A model generated the notes under the pieces. That model worked only from the letters and a program-made list of their open reading frames with translations. It did no database searches and was not told where the DNA came from. Shown here in pieces: positions 33,297-41,211 of a DNA stretch of 64,000 nt. The position numbers and the translations under genes are program-made. The stretch is from Halobacillus_A sp043497005 (GTDB lineage: Bacteria; Bacillota; Bacilli; Bacillales; Halobacillaceae). Every line of letters begins with the position of its first letter. The first letter of the stretch is position 1. The DNA lies in assembly GCF_043497005.1 (NCBI RefSeq), contig NZ_JBIEKE010000001.1, positions 248,001 to 312,000 of the forward strand. Direction: 5' to 3'.

Positions 33297-33536
33297 TTGC
33301 AAATCAATGAGAAAGTTTACAATCAAGAGAATGATGTGACTTCGGAGATTTCGAGCAAACACGTCATTGGTTTTATGCTGTGCATTCTAATTACTTCCTT
33401 CTCTTTATGGGGAGCTATGTATACAAGCTATACGCCAAAATTGTTACTTTACGTTCTGGCAGCTGTAGCCTTTTCTCAGGCGATCATTCAATTGTTTCAT
33501 GCGCAAAAACGATCCGAAGAGAAGCAGACCGTTTAA
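33297..33536 (+). CDS. QoxD-like fifth gene of the qox operon
   Basis: A protein of about 79 residues whose core SKHVIGFMLCILITSFSLW and LLYVLAAVAFSQAIIQLFHA aligns with the first two spans of QoxD (QHVIGFVLS..., ...AVIQAGIQLFMFMH). The third span and acidic tail are missing. It looks like a duplicated and shortened subunit IV and may be an accessory subunit or assembly factor. TTG 33297 is preferred because AGGTGA lies 5 nt upstream; GTG 33288 is the alternative. It precedes the operon terminator. Confidence 0.7.
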   Translation: MQINEKVYNQENDVTSEISSKHVIGFMLCILITSFSLWGAMYTSYTPKLLLYVLAAVAFSQAIIQLFHAQKRSEEKQTV

Positions 33537-33548
33537 AATAGAACCACA

Positions 33549-33588
33549 AAAAATCCCACTTCCTGTTCTCAGGGAGTGGGATTTGTTT
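33549..33588 (+). terminator. Terminator of the qox operon
   Basis: AAATCCCACTTCC pairs with GGGAGTGGGATTT around a short loop and runs into TTTGTTT. The minus-strand gene ends 6 bp further on, and the A-rich left flank lets it act in both directions. Confidence 0.88.
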
Positions 33589-33593
33589 CATTA

Positions 33594-33869
33594 TTATTGA
33601 TAACTCTTCTGCCATTTGTCCTCTTGTGTGCTTATCACATAAATGATAAACATAATCCAGGCAATCTGCGAGAGGAGTAATCCAGCGTAAAAAATGATCC
33701 ATAAAGGTGAAAATGCGGCTGGTGCTGTACTAAATACAGCCTGGAAATAATACATCCACATTCCGACTAATAAAACTGACTGGGCAATCGCTAAAGGCAT
33801 TTTTTTCAGTTTGATAAACAAGAAAGGTGTAATCGTTGAAAGCATCAAGAAAATCATTACAACATCCAT
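33594..33869 (-). CDS. Small membrane protein, unknown function
   Basis: A 91-residue protein with three hydrophobic spans (MDVVMIFLMLSTITPFLFI, LAIAQSVLLVGMWMYYFQAV and WIIFYAGLLLSQIAWIMFII) and a short basic tail. AAAGGAG lies 10 nt before ATG 33869; the frame extends further upstream but with no site. I do not recognise the family. It sits convergent with the qox operon. Confidence 0.7.
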   Translation of the reverse strand: MDVVMIFLMLSTITPFLFIKLKKMPLAIAQSVLLVGMWMYYFQAVFSTAPAAFSPLWIIFYAGLLLSQIAWIMFIIYVISTQEDKWQKSYQ

Positions 33870-34140
33870 GTAAAAACAACTCCTTTTTAAGGACTTAAAT
33901 GTAAGCGTATTCTTATATATTTCTATTGTAACAAAAAGTTCTTGAAAAAGACACATAATGTTCACAAGTTTTGCTGGATTATTTTTATTTTACCCACTTT
34001 GGAAGTGAACATAACCTATAAATGTATGGTCAGCTGAAAGTGCGGCTCATTTTTCATTCTCATTTGCTTCAATGTAGTTTAATATGGGAAGTGGTAGTAA
34101 ACAATGAAATGCATAGATTGCACCATAAAGGAAGGTACGA

Positions 34141-35313
34141 ATGTCGATAAGTGAAGAAAACATTACAAGAATTTTTTTAGATGATAAAGAATTGATTCTC
34201 ATAGGTACGGCTCATGTCTCTAGAAAAAGTGCAGAACAAGTCAAAGAAGTGATTGAATATGAACAGCCTGATTCGGTTTGTGTAGAGCTCGATCAGCAGC
34301 GTTATCAATCCATTAAAGACGGAAATAAATGGCAGGACACGGATATCTTTCATGTGATTAAACAAAAGAAGGCAACCTTGCTATTAGTTAATATGGTTAT
34401 CTCTTCTTTTCAAAAACGGATGGCTAAACAAATGGGCATTAAGCCAGGCCAGGAAATGATTCAAGGCATTGAATCTGCAGATGAAACAGGGGCGACCCTT
34501 GTGCTGGCCGATCGTAACATCCAAATTACGTTTGCACGGATCTGGGGGAACTTAGGGGCATGGGGCAAAGCCAAACTTCTTATGCAGATCGTATTTAGTA
34601 TTTTCAGCAATGAAAAAATTTCTGAAGAAGAGCTTGAAAAGTTAAAATCGAAAGACATGCTTGATGCCATGCTCCAGGATTTTACGGAAAATTTTCCGCG
34701 CTTGAAGAAGCCGTTAATTGATGAACGTGATCAGTATTTATCTCAAAAAATTAAAGAGGCCCCCGGGAAGAAAATTGTAGCTGTGCTTGGTGCTGCGCAC
34801 GTGCCTGGAATTAAAGAGCAAATTTATAAAGATCATAATTTAGATCGTTTGACCCAGCGTCCGCCTAAATCAAAGGTGCCTAAGCTGATCGGATGGGCGA
34901 TTCCTTTGTTTATTATCTCCATTATTGTTTATACATTTATGTCTAACCCGGCTGCAGGAACTCAGCAGACGATTAGCTGGATTTTATGGAACGGATCTTT
35001 TTCTGCTATAGGCGCTGCAGTCGCTTTAGGCCACCCGTTTGCCGTGCTGACAGCGTTTATTGCCGCACCGATTACTTCTTTGAACCCCTTGATTGCGGCA
35101 GGTTGGTTTGCCGGGTTTGTCCAAGCTTATTTTAGACGTCCTAACGTTAAGGATTTTGAAAATTTATCTGAAGATGTATCGAGCGTGAAAGGGTTCTGGG
35201 ATAATAAAGTAACAAGAATCCTGCTCATTATTGTATTGGCGAATATCGGAAGTTCGCTTGGGACAGCCATAGGCGGGGCAGATGTTATTCGCGTCTTTTT
35301 AGAAAACCTGTGA
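34141..35313 (+). CDS. TraB family protein
   Basis: A 390-residue protein with the GTAHVSRKSAEQV motif near the N-terminus (residues 22-27 GTAHVS), VCVELDQQRY, LVLADRNIQITFARIW and VAVLGAAHVPGI, the conserved pattern of TraB/TIKI-fold proteins, followed by three to five membrane spans in the C-terminal half (IGWAIPLFIISIIVYTF, and LGHPFAVLTAFIAAPIT with NPLIAAGWFAGF). TraB relatives in enterococci shut down pheromone, and TIKI proteins are metalloproteases; here the two conserved histidines could be metal ligands, but the function is unknown. It is monocistronic. Confidence 0.85.
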   Translation: MSISEENITRIFLDDKELILIGTAHVSRKSAEQVKEVIEYEQPDSVCVELDQQRYQSIKDGNKWQDTDIFHVIKQKKATLLLVNMVISSFQKRMAKQMGIKPGQEMIQGIESADETGATLVLADRNIQITFARIWGNLGAWGKAKLLMQIVFSIFSNEKISEEELEKLKSKDMLDAMLQDFTENFPRLKKPLIDERDQYLSQKIKEAPGKKIVAVLGAAHVPGIKEQIYKDHNLDRLTQRPPKSKVPKLIGWAIPLFIISIIVYTFMSNPAAGTQQTISWILWNGSFSAIGAAVALGHPFAVLTAFIAAPITSLNPLIAAGWFAGFVQAYFRRPNVKDFENLSEDVSSVKGFWDNKVTRILLIIVLANIGSSLGTAIGGADVIRVFLENL

Positions 35314-35324
35314 TAGCACAGGCT

Positions 35325-35566
35325 TGTACAAAACTGAATAAAGCGTAATAATTCAAAGGATTCTATTGAAATCCGTTCGGCTCTGGGTGCCAGGTACCGA
35401 AATTCACACTTGGCACTTCGCTCTTTTACTGCTTTTCGGTACCTGGTACCCTTATGCTCCCTCGCTGCAATAGAGCTGTTCCACTGTTGCGGTGATTTGA
35501 CTGCGCTCAGGGTCTGCGTTTATACGAATGTTCGTTTTTTGACACCATTGCTTTACTATTTCTGGC
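35325..35566 (-). repeat. Decayed composite repeat, inverted, with an insertion
   Basis: Read on the minus strand, module A (AGTAAAGCAATGGTG, AAAAAACGAACATTCG, TATAAACGCAGA), the start of B (GCGCAGTCAAAT) and, after an interruption, a decayed C (CCGAACGGATTTC...GAATTATT) and D (TTTATTCAGTTTTGTAC) can be followed. The 67-bp GGTACC element lies between the B and C remnants. The D end faces the traB stop codon, 12 bp away. Confidence 0.6.
35385..35451. repeat. 67-bp GGTACC-ended element, copy 2
   Basis: This is the inverted copy of 19473-19539: the reverse complement differs from copy 1 at four positions only. Ends GGGTGCCAGGTACCGAAA and TTTCGGTACCTGGTACCC pair with one mismatch. Together with the direct GTACCAGGTACA pair at 40871 it suggests a small mobile repeat family; no transposase gene is in the window. 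Confidence 0.85.
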
Positions 35567-35571
35567 CCTTT

Positions 35572-35940
35572 TTAGGTGGTTACACGGAATCGGAAAAGAA
35601 TCATAAGCAGTACGAGCATCACGATGTCGAGTCTGGCACTGAAAAGGGCATGGATGAACCCAGCATGCAGCGCTGGAATTTTTGTCAACACGAGCGCTCC
35701 AATCATAATCACCATTAAAGCGAGTAACGCCGTCTTCATGTACTTATTAAATAATAGCAGCAAGCCCGCTGCAATTTCGACCCAGGCCACGGTATACATC
35801 GTCTCTAAGGGGTAGGGGAGGGCTAAACCGGCGAAGTAATCAGCCAGTTCGGTATTGACCACCTTCATAAGGCCAGAGGTGATAAAAACAAATGCCACGG
35901 TGAATTTTAAAAATTTAAGAATATGAAATGAACGTTCCAT
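35572..35940 (-). CDS. DoxX family membrane protein
   Basis: A 122-residue four-span protein: FLKFTVAFVFITSGLMKVVN at the N-terminus, FAGLALPYPLETMYTVAWVE and AAGLLLLFNKYMKTALLALM, and a final VMLVLLMILFRFRV. The SGLMKV plus VEIAAGLLLL pattern is the DoxX/DoxD core. Members occur in thiosulfate:quinone oxidoreductases and oxidoreductase-linked membrane complexes; the role here is unknown. AAAAGGAGGACAAGT precedes the ATG. Confidence 0.85.
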   Translation of the reverse strand: MERSFHILKFLKFTVAFVFITSGLMKVVNTELADYFAGLALPYPLETMYTVAWVEIAAGLLLLFNKYMKTALLALMVIMIGALVLTKIPALHAGFIHALFSARLDIVMLVLLMILFRFRVTT

Positions 35941-36001
35941 ACTTGTCCTCCTTTTTTTACAATTGTATGATCATTTATGTTGAAAATATTCAAAAAATAG
36001 G

Positions 36002-36031
36002 TTGACGCGTGAAGGAGTAAGTCTTTATAAT
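36002..36031 (+). promoter_or_regulatory. Promoter of the S-box/BHMT transcript
   Basis: TTGACG and TATAAT are separated by 18 bp, 22 bp before the riboswitch P1 stem. Confidence 0.75.
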
Positions 36032-36053
36032 ACGAGAATAATTACATTTAAAA

Positions 36054-36165
36054 CTCTTATTGAGAGTGGCAGAGGGACTAGGCCCTATGATGCCCGGCAA
36101 CCTTTCAAGCGCGGCTTGAAAAAGGTGCCAATTCCTACAGACGTCATGCGTCTGAAAGATAAGAG
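36054..36165 (+). promoter_or_regulatory. SAM-I (S-box) riboswitch
   Basis: CTCTTAT (36054-36060) and ATAAGAG (36159-36165) close P1; between them are GAGAGTGGCAGAGGGACTAG, GCCCTATGATGCCCGGCAAC, a CAAGCGCGGCTTG hairpin, AAGGTGCCAATTCC, and the P4 arm CAGACGTCATGCGTCTG. All are S-box signatures. With SAM bound, the downstream terminator forms and the homocysteine methyltransferase gene is switched off. Confidence 0.96.
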
Positions 36166-36183
36166 GAGGCGAGCGAAACTCAC

Positions 36184-36218
36184 AAAATCCCTCTTCTTAA
36201 TCGGAAGAGGGATTTTTC
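36184..36218 (+). terminator. S-box-controlled terminator
   Basis: AAATCCCTCTTC and GAAGAGGGATTT pair around TTAATCG followed by TT; AAGAGGAGG at the 3' side of P1 can pair with CCCTCTT as the antiterminator. Confidence 0.92.
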
Positions 36219-36257
36219 TATGTAATTTTAGATGAGACAGCAGAAGGGATGATGGAA

Positions 36258-37307
36258 ATGAAGAGAAGCTTGCAGCAACGATTAGAGGACGGTCCAGTCA
36301 TTTGTGGGGAAGGGTATCTATTTGAACTTGAACGAAGAGGGTATTTACAGGCAGGCTCCTTCGTTCCAGAGGTAGCACTTGATAACCCTGAAGCCTTAAA
36401 GCAAACATATCGTGATTATATGCTTGCGGGGTCAGACGTGGTACTGGCATTTACGTATAATGCGCACCGAGAAAAAATGAGAATCATTGAAAAGGAAGAT
36501 TTGCTTGAACCTTTAAATCGACAGGCCATTCGTTTAGCTAAAGAAGTAGCAAAAGAGCATCCAGAAGAGGAAGCGCTTGTGGCAGGAAACATTTCAAATA
36601 CGAATTTATTCAATCCTGAGGATCCTGCCTCAAAAGAAACCGTCCGTGAAATGTTTGCGGAGATGGTAAAATGGTGTAAAGAAGAAGAGGTCGACTTTGT
36701 TAATGGGGAAACGTTCTACTATTATGAGGAAGCGAAAATTGCATTAGAAGAAATTCAAAAACAAGGCCTGCCTGCGGTTATTACATTCGGATTAATGGGA
36801 GAAAATGTTCTCCGCGACGGATATAGTGTGGAAGAAGGCTGCCGCCTGTTAAAAGAACATGGCGCTTTAGTTGTAGGAATGAACTGTTTCCGCGGCCCAG
36901 CCACCATGCAGCCTTATATTGAAAAAATTCGCGAAGAAGTGGAAGGCTATGTAGGGGCACTGCCTATCCCTTATCGAACGTCTGAGGAGCATCCTACATT
37001 CTTTAACTTGCCTGATGGCGGTTGTTCTTGCAGCCTGCCGACAGAAACAACGTTCCCTACGTCACTTGATCCGTTGTATTGCAACCGCTATGAGCTGGCG
37101 CAATGGGCGAAGGAAGCACACGACATCGGCGTGAATTATTTTGGATTATGCTGTGGGGCTTCACCTAGTATGCTTCGTGAAGTTGCTGAAACCGTGGGGC
37201 GCGAGGCAGTTAATTCCACGTATTCTCCAAATATGAAAAAGCACTTCCTATTTGGAAGTGATGAGACACTACAGTCACACATGACGTCCTATCGTACGAA
37301 AGCATAA
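36258..37307 (+). CDS. Betaine-homocysteine S-methyltransferase-like enzyme
   Basis: A 349-residue zinc-dependent homocysteine methyltransferase. Zn ligands are Cys210 in VVGMNCFRG and Cys298-Cys299 in FGLCCGASP; EGYLFELERRGYLQAGSFVP and YMLAGSDVVLAFTYNAHREK resemble animal BHMT more than MmuM-type enzymes. It probably makes methionine with glycine betaine as methyl donor, which would suit an osmolyte-rich halophile, though S-methylmethionine or dimethylsulfoniopropionate are possible donors. The S-box in its leader supports a methionine role. ATG 36258 is chosen because AAGGG ends 9 nt upstream; ATGs at 36249 and 36252 are too close. Confidence 0.85.
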   Translation: MKRSLQQRLEDGPVICGEGYLFELERRGYLQAGSFVPEVALDNPEALKQTYRDYMLAGSDVVLAFTYNAHREKMRIIEKEDLLEPLNRQAIRLAKEVAKEHPEEEALVAGNISNTNLFNPEDPASKETVREMFAEMVKWCKEEEVDFVNGETFYYYEEAKIALEEIQKQGLPAVITFGLMGENVLRDGYSVEEGCRLLKEHGALVVGMNCFRGPATMQPYIEKIREEVEGYVGALPIPYRTSEEHPTFFNLPDGGCSCSLPTETTFPTSLDPLYCNRYELAQWAKEAHDIGVNYFGLCCGASPSMLREVAETVGREAVNSTYSPNMKKHFLFGSDETLQSHMTSYRTKA

Positions 37308-37340
37308 TATGAGAAAAGGGTAAACACTCCTGGCAGGAGG

Positions 37341-37470
37341 AAAAGGTTTAGGAAACTGCTCCCTTTCCATGGGCGAATGGTGTGCCTCCTCAGGCTAGGC
37401 TAACGCCTTCCGGGGTCACACCTTATTCGTATCTCCCATAGGAGTCTCACCATTTCCTAAACCCTTTTTC
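37341..37470. repeat. Palindromic repeat, second family, copy 1
   Basis: GGTTTAGGAAA at the left pairs with TTTCCTAAACC at the right; inside are GCTCCCTTTCCATGGG, GAATGGTGTGCCTCCTC, CCGGGGTCACACCTTATTC and CCCATAGGAGTCTC. The copy at 43873 is similar over its full length. Bases 37308-37927 contain this repeat, GC-rich decayed text at about 37560-37740, a composite-repeat copy and a terminator; no gene is credible there. Confidence 0.75.
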
Positions 37471-37744
37471 TATAAGCGATCATTATCATGGAAAAGAAAA
37501 AGCCAGGAACAGGCTGCCTGTCAAGATAGGAAAAAGACTCTTAAGTATCTTTTCCTGACTTAAGGAAATTTAAAGGAGCCTGGACCCTTCCATTCCTGTG
37601 GAAGAACGAGTGCTCTGAGATCGCCGAGCGTGGGTTTTGCTCGGGCGCTCGTCCGGGGAACGGGAAGGGCCTGCGCTCCTGGTGGCAAGAAAAAAGTTTG
37701 TAGAAAATTTGGTGGTTCTCTACAAGCTGAAAGAGGCCGGGAAA

Positions 37745-37915
37745 TAACTAAAGCAAAAATGTCAATAAACAAACGATTGGATACACGCAGATCATTAGCG
37801 GAGTGTTTTGACGGAGCGGTGGTGTGGAGTCTCATTAACATAAATAATCCGAACTGATTTCTCCAGAATCGTTCGGATTATTTTATGTTTTATTTGGTTA
37901 TGTCCCAGCATCTTC
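37745..37915 (+). repeat. Composite repeat, shortened copy
   Basis: Module A (ACTAAAGCAAAAATG, AATAAACAAACGATTG, ATACACGCAGATCATTAGCG) is followed directly by the right end of B (GTGTTTTGACGGAGCGG), the C hairpin and D (TTTATTTGGTTATGTCCCAG). The middle of B is deleted. The D end faces the pulA stop, 13 bp away. Confidence 0.7.
37843..37886 (-). terminator. Terminator of pulA (module C)
   Basis: AATAATCCGAAC and GTTCGGATTATT pair perfectly around a 16-nt loop, 42 bp past the pulA stop. Confidence 0.8.
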
Positions 37916-37927
37916 TTTTGTTATCTA

Positions 37928-40714
37928 TTAATTTTTCCCTTTACCAGGCTTTTCACATGGATCGTTTCCGTTTCCTTTTGGCTCACATTTTACGACCACC
38001 GTCGTTAAAGGATCAATCGTAATTTCGTTCGCATTCTTACTAAATCCAGTCGGTTCACTTACTTTATCTGTTCCTGCTTCATCATCATCTACAATAGCTT
38101 TACCCGGAGCTAGATTATAATTTTCCATCGTAAAGGTGCGCTCTTCTTCATCCGCATTTACGAATACAAAATAATTACCAGTGCCGTCTGTAGATTGGGC
38201 TTTATATGCTAGAGCCAAATCGTTTTCCTCTATCTCAGGAACATTCAGCTTCGTCACATTCTCATCCACCTCGTCCATCGTCCCTAACCGGAAGGCGTCA
38301 GTAGAGCGGCGCAGCTCAATTAAACCAGTCGTATATTCACGCGTTAAATTGTGGATCGGGTAATCATCGGAATTCGTTGCTTTTTCCCAATCAATCTTAT
38401 TAATTGCATCCGTTGAATCGTAAGAATCGTGGATGAAGTAAGGGTAGATGAATGGGTTGCCCTCTTCGTCTTCCATGTACGTTGATTTGTAAGGCGCTTC
38501 ATCTGTTTCTGCTCTAAATTGCTTCGTGCGGCCAAATTCCTGCCCGGCATGAAGGAAGGCTGTACCTTGAGACATCAACACCATGGAGTTACCAAGACGA
38601 ATGCGTTCGTGTATTTCTTCCTCGTGTTCGTCAGGGTCCTTTTTAATGGATTGAGCAATCACATCGTGAAGGGTCAAATTATCATGAGCTGCGATGTAGG
38701 GTACTACATCTCCAGGATCTGAAGCTTCAAAATTGTGAGGCTTTGCCGTGATGTTATCAAAAATCTGCTGCACGTTACGTGGCCCCCCAGTTAAGAAGCG
38801 TGCTTCACCTTCACTTCCAAATCCGGATTTCAACTCGTTACGGTAATCATCAGAGAAAACGCCGACACTCTCCGTATCCTTCATCCAGTCTTGATCAGCG
38901 GCCTGAACATTCCCGCCATTTTCATCACCAGCGTAAGTTCTCCATCCTTCTCCAATCATTAAAATGTTAGGGTTTAATTCTTTGGCTTCATCATAAGCAG
39001 TTTGAATGCTTTCGGCATCGTGGTCGCCCATCATATCAAAGCGGAATCCATCTACTTTAAATTCATCGACCCAGTACTTAATAGAATCCACTAATACTTT
39101 TCGAGACATCTCATGGGTGGTACCTAAGCGGCCGCCTCCAAAACTAGTCCGCGGAGTACCGTCTGCATCCATAAAGTGATAGTAGTTTGGAACTAAGTCT
39201 TCAAAAATGCCTACATCAGCCGTATGGTTGTATACGACGTCTAATACCACACCCATGTCACGCTTATGAATTTCATCAATTAAATGTTTAAGTTCTTGAA
39301 TTCGAAGTTCCGCATCATCCGGATTCTCCGAATACATTCCTGTAGGAGAGAAATAGCTTTGCGGATCGTAACCCCAGTTATAATTGTTGTCATCGGAATC
39401 ATAGTCGAGCATACGCTCTGCGCTTGCCCCTTCATCCCCAAAGAAATAGCTCATCACAGGAAGCAGTTGAATATGAGTAACTCCTAAATCTTCAATGTAA
39501 TCAAGCTTTTCAATAAAAGCTTCGAACGTTCCAAATTGCGAATTCAGTTCGTTTTCAATGCTCGGATCAGAAGTGAAGTCACGTACGTGGACTTCATAAA
39601 TAATAGCATCCTCTCGTTTTTCATACCCATCAATCTCCGCATACTCTAATGCTGGCCCAATGGAAGATGGATCGACAATTGCTGCTTTTCCAATCGGGTC
39701 ATCGCCTTCATTATTCCATTTAGCCATGGATTTAGCGTAAGGATCTAACCCAGTTTTCGTCTCGCCCCCACGTTCAATTTCTAAGTGATAGTAATAACCT
39801 GTTAAGTCATTGACCCCGGTATTGCTCTCATCAAGCGTTACGTTCCAAACACCGCGATCTTCCAAGCTCATGTCTACATTCGCTGCGACTTCATCTTGGT
39901 TATCCTTATCGTAAAGTTTTACAGAGACGTTGTCAGCTCCAGGCGACCAAAATTTGAGGTTGGCACTGCCATCTTCCTGAAGGGTCATACCCAGTTCCCC
40001 ATCATAGGCATATGTATCATCGATGTAGCGCCAGCTTACATTGGCTGTCGTTGACTTTTCGTTAAATGTAATTTCGTAAGGAGCGGCTTCCACATCAAAC
40101 GTCCCGCTGATTTCTACTTTGCCATCTTCATGTATAGTTGCTTCTTCAAATGAGACTTCCTCGCCATTCCGATCCTTGATGGTTACTCCTTCTTGAAGAA
40201 CTTCCTTGTTTAACCCCTCTGTCGAAGAGAAAAGGATTTCCAGGGTATTTTCGTTTATAATCTCCGCTGCGTTAAGACCAAGCTCAGGTAAATATTCTGA
40301 GTTTGTATAGACCGTGTCATCGCCTTCGCGAATATAAAGGTCATCATACTGATCAACGCTGCCAAAGATTTTATCATTGCCGTCCTTGTCCTCATTTTCT
40401 GTATTCACGACCACAAATCCAATATCTTCCGCATCCTCCGCTAGTTCTACGTCCATATAAGCTCCACTTTCACCAATCTGTTCATCTGAGAAATTAGTCG
40501 CTCCTGTGGGCCAATCACCCACTTGGTCAGAAGGCAGGGCCACATCTTCAAACAACCAAAGTCCCCAATCGTTGTAGCTTTCATCCACACGATCATAATG
40601 GATTCGTACGGTATCTTCTCCTTCTTCTGCTTTTAAATCTCCAGATCCAAAAGGAATGAAGCTCAAACCAATGACTGCTGCAAAAGTTGAAATGTACTTA
40701 GACTTTCTTTTCAC
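37928..40714 (-). CDS. pulA: Secreted type I pullulanase
   Basis: A 928-residue GH13 enzyme that cleaves alpha-1,6 bonds of pullulan and branched starch. Residues 1-29 form a signal peptide ending near LKA. A CBM41-like domain (IHYDRVDESYNDWGLWLFED) is followed by a CBM48-like part (LKFWSPGADNVSVKLYD), then the catalytic barrel with the pullulanase signature YNWGYDP (445-451), VYNHT (494-498), nucleophile Asp560 in DGFRFDMMG, acid Glu589 in IGEGW and Asp677 in AAHDN. The protein is highly acidic, as halophile exoenzymes usually are. It starts at GTG behind GGGAGGATG and ends in a Lys/Gly-rich tail. A cre site lies upstream. Confidence 0.95.
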   Translation of the reverse strand: MKRKSKYISTFAAVIGLSFIPFGSGDLKAEEGEDTVRIHYDRVDESYNDWGLWLFEDVALPSDQVGDWPTGATNFSDEQIGESGAYMDVELAEDAEDIGFVVVNTENEDKDGNDKIFGSVDQYDDLYIREGDDTVYTNSEYLPELGLNAAEIINENTLEILFSSTEGLNKEVLQEGVTIKDRNGEEVSFEEATIHEDGKVEISGTFDVEAAPYEITFNEKSTTANVSWRYIDDTYAYDGELGMTLQEDGSANLKFWSPGADNVSVKLYDKDNQDEVAANVDMSLEDRGVWNVTLDESNTGVNDLTGYYYHLEIERGGETKTGLDPYAKSMAKWNNEGDDPIGKAAIVDPSSIGPALEYAEIDGYEKREDAIIYEVHVRDFTSDPSIENELNSQFGTFEAFIEKLDYIEDLGVTHIQLLPVMSYFFGDEGASAERMLDYDSDDNNYNWGYDPQSYFSPTGMYSENPDDAELRIQELKHLIDEIHKRDMGVVLDVVYNHTADVGIFEDLVPNYYHFMDADGTPRTSFGGGRLGTTHEMSRKVLVDSIKYWVDEFKVDGFRFDMMGDHDAESIQTAYDEAKELNPNILMIGEGWRTYAGDENGGNVQAADQDWMKDTESVGVFSDDYRNELKSGFGSEGEARFLTGGPRNVQQIFDNITAKPHNFEASDPGDVVPYIAAHDNLTLHDVIAQSIKKDPDEHEEEIHERIRLGNSMVLMSQGTAFLHAGQEFGRTKQFRAETDEAPYKSTYMEDEEGNPFIYPYFIHDSYDSTDAINKIDWEKATNSDDYPIHNLTREYTTGLIELRRSTDAFRLGTMDEVDENVTKLNVPEIEENDLALAYKAQSTDGTGNYFVFVNADEEERTFTMENYNLAPGKAIVDDDEAGTDKVSEPTGFSKNANEITIDPLTTVVVKCEPKGNGNDPCEKPGKGKN

Positions 40715-40738
40715 TGAATCATCCTCCCTCTATTTTTG

Positions 40739-40752
40739 TGAAACCGCTTGCA
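40739..40752. promoter_or_regulatory. cre site (CcpA) upstream of pulA
   Basis: On the minus strand TGCAAGCGGTTTCA fits the cre consensus at every position, 25 bp before the GTG start, so it overlaps the start of the transcript or the promoter. Confidence 0.82.
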
Positions 40753-40870
40753 CTAATTATATAATTAACGTTTGTAAAAAAACAACTACAAATACAGAAT
40801 ATTGTAAAAATTAGATATAAAGTTGTGCAAAATTGTCTTGTGAAATAGTGCACTCGGTTGCATATTATGC

Positions 40871-40910
40871 GTACCAGGTACAGCCGGGATATAGTTGTGT
40901 ACCAGGTACA
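40871..40910. repeat. Direct GTACCAGGTACA pair
   Basis: The 12-mer GTACCAGGTACA occurs at 40871-40882 and 40899-40910, 28 bp start to start. It shares the end sequence of the 67-bp elements at 19473 and 35385, but in direct orientation. Confidence 0.6.
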
Positions 40911-40917
40911 CGAGAGG

Positions 40918-41067
40918 TTATTCCTCTCTATGGTGACGATGTTTGCAGTGACAGCAGCAACAGCAGCAACATTTGTGCTTCGGCTTTAATTTGACACAGC
41001 AGCGTTGAGAGAAAGAATCAAGTTTGTCCTGTGCGGACCTTCTTCTATTCTTGCTTTCCCAATCCAT
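40918..41067 (-). CDS. Small Cys/His-rich protein with a run of seven cysteines
   Basis: A 49-residue protein: a basic/acidic N-terminus (MDWESKNRRRSAQDKLDSF), then CCVKLKPKHKCCCCCCCHCK and HRHHREE. Ten of the last 30 residues are Cys and several are His, so metal binding or a structural spore-coat role is possible. ATG 41067 has AAAGGAGGAGTTCCA upstream; the frame extends further but with no site. I know no family for it. It lies between pulA and the ComEC-like lipoprotein gene. Confidence 0.6.
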   Translation of the reverse strand: MDWESKNRRRSAQDKLDSFSQRCCVKLKPKHKCCCCCCCHCKHRHHREE

Positions 41068-41211
41068 TGGAACTCCTCCTTTCCTTACTATTCTATTCAG
41101 GAAGGTGGAGAAGGGTTTGTACATTGAAAGTGCTTTTGAATAAATCCATCACCTTTTGGTGGGAAAATTGAATTTTTCCTATGATAAGATAAAGAAAATA
41201 GGAGGTACGGT

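Noticed and set aside
35410..35718. 102-codon open frame
   Set aside because: It is made of the GGTACC element, decayed composite repeat and antisense of the DoxX gene.
36002..36235. 77-codon open frame
   Set aside because: It covers the promoter, S-box and terminator; the open frame is incidental.
37560..37857. Two overlapping open frames on opposite strands
   Set aside because: They lie in GC-rich repeat-derived text, lack ribosome binding sites and encode low-complexity sequence unlike proteins.
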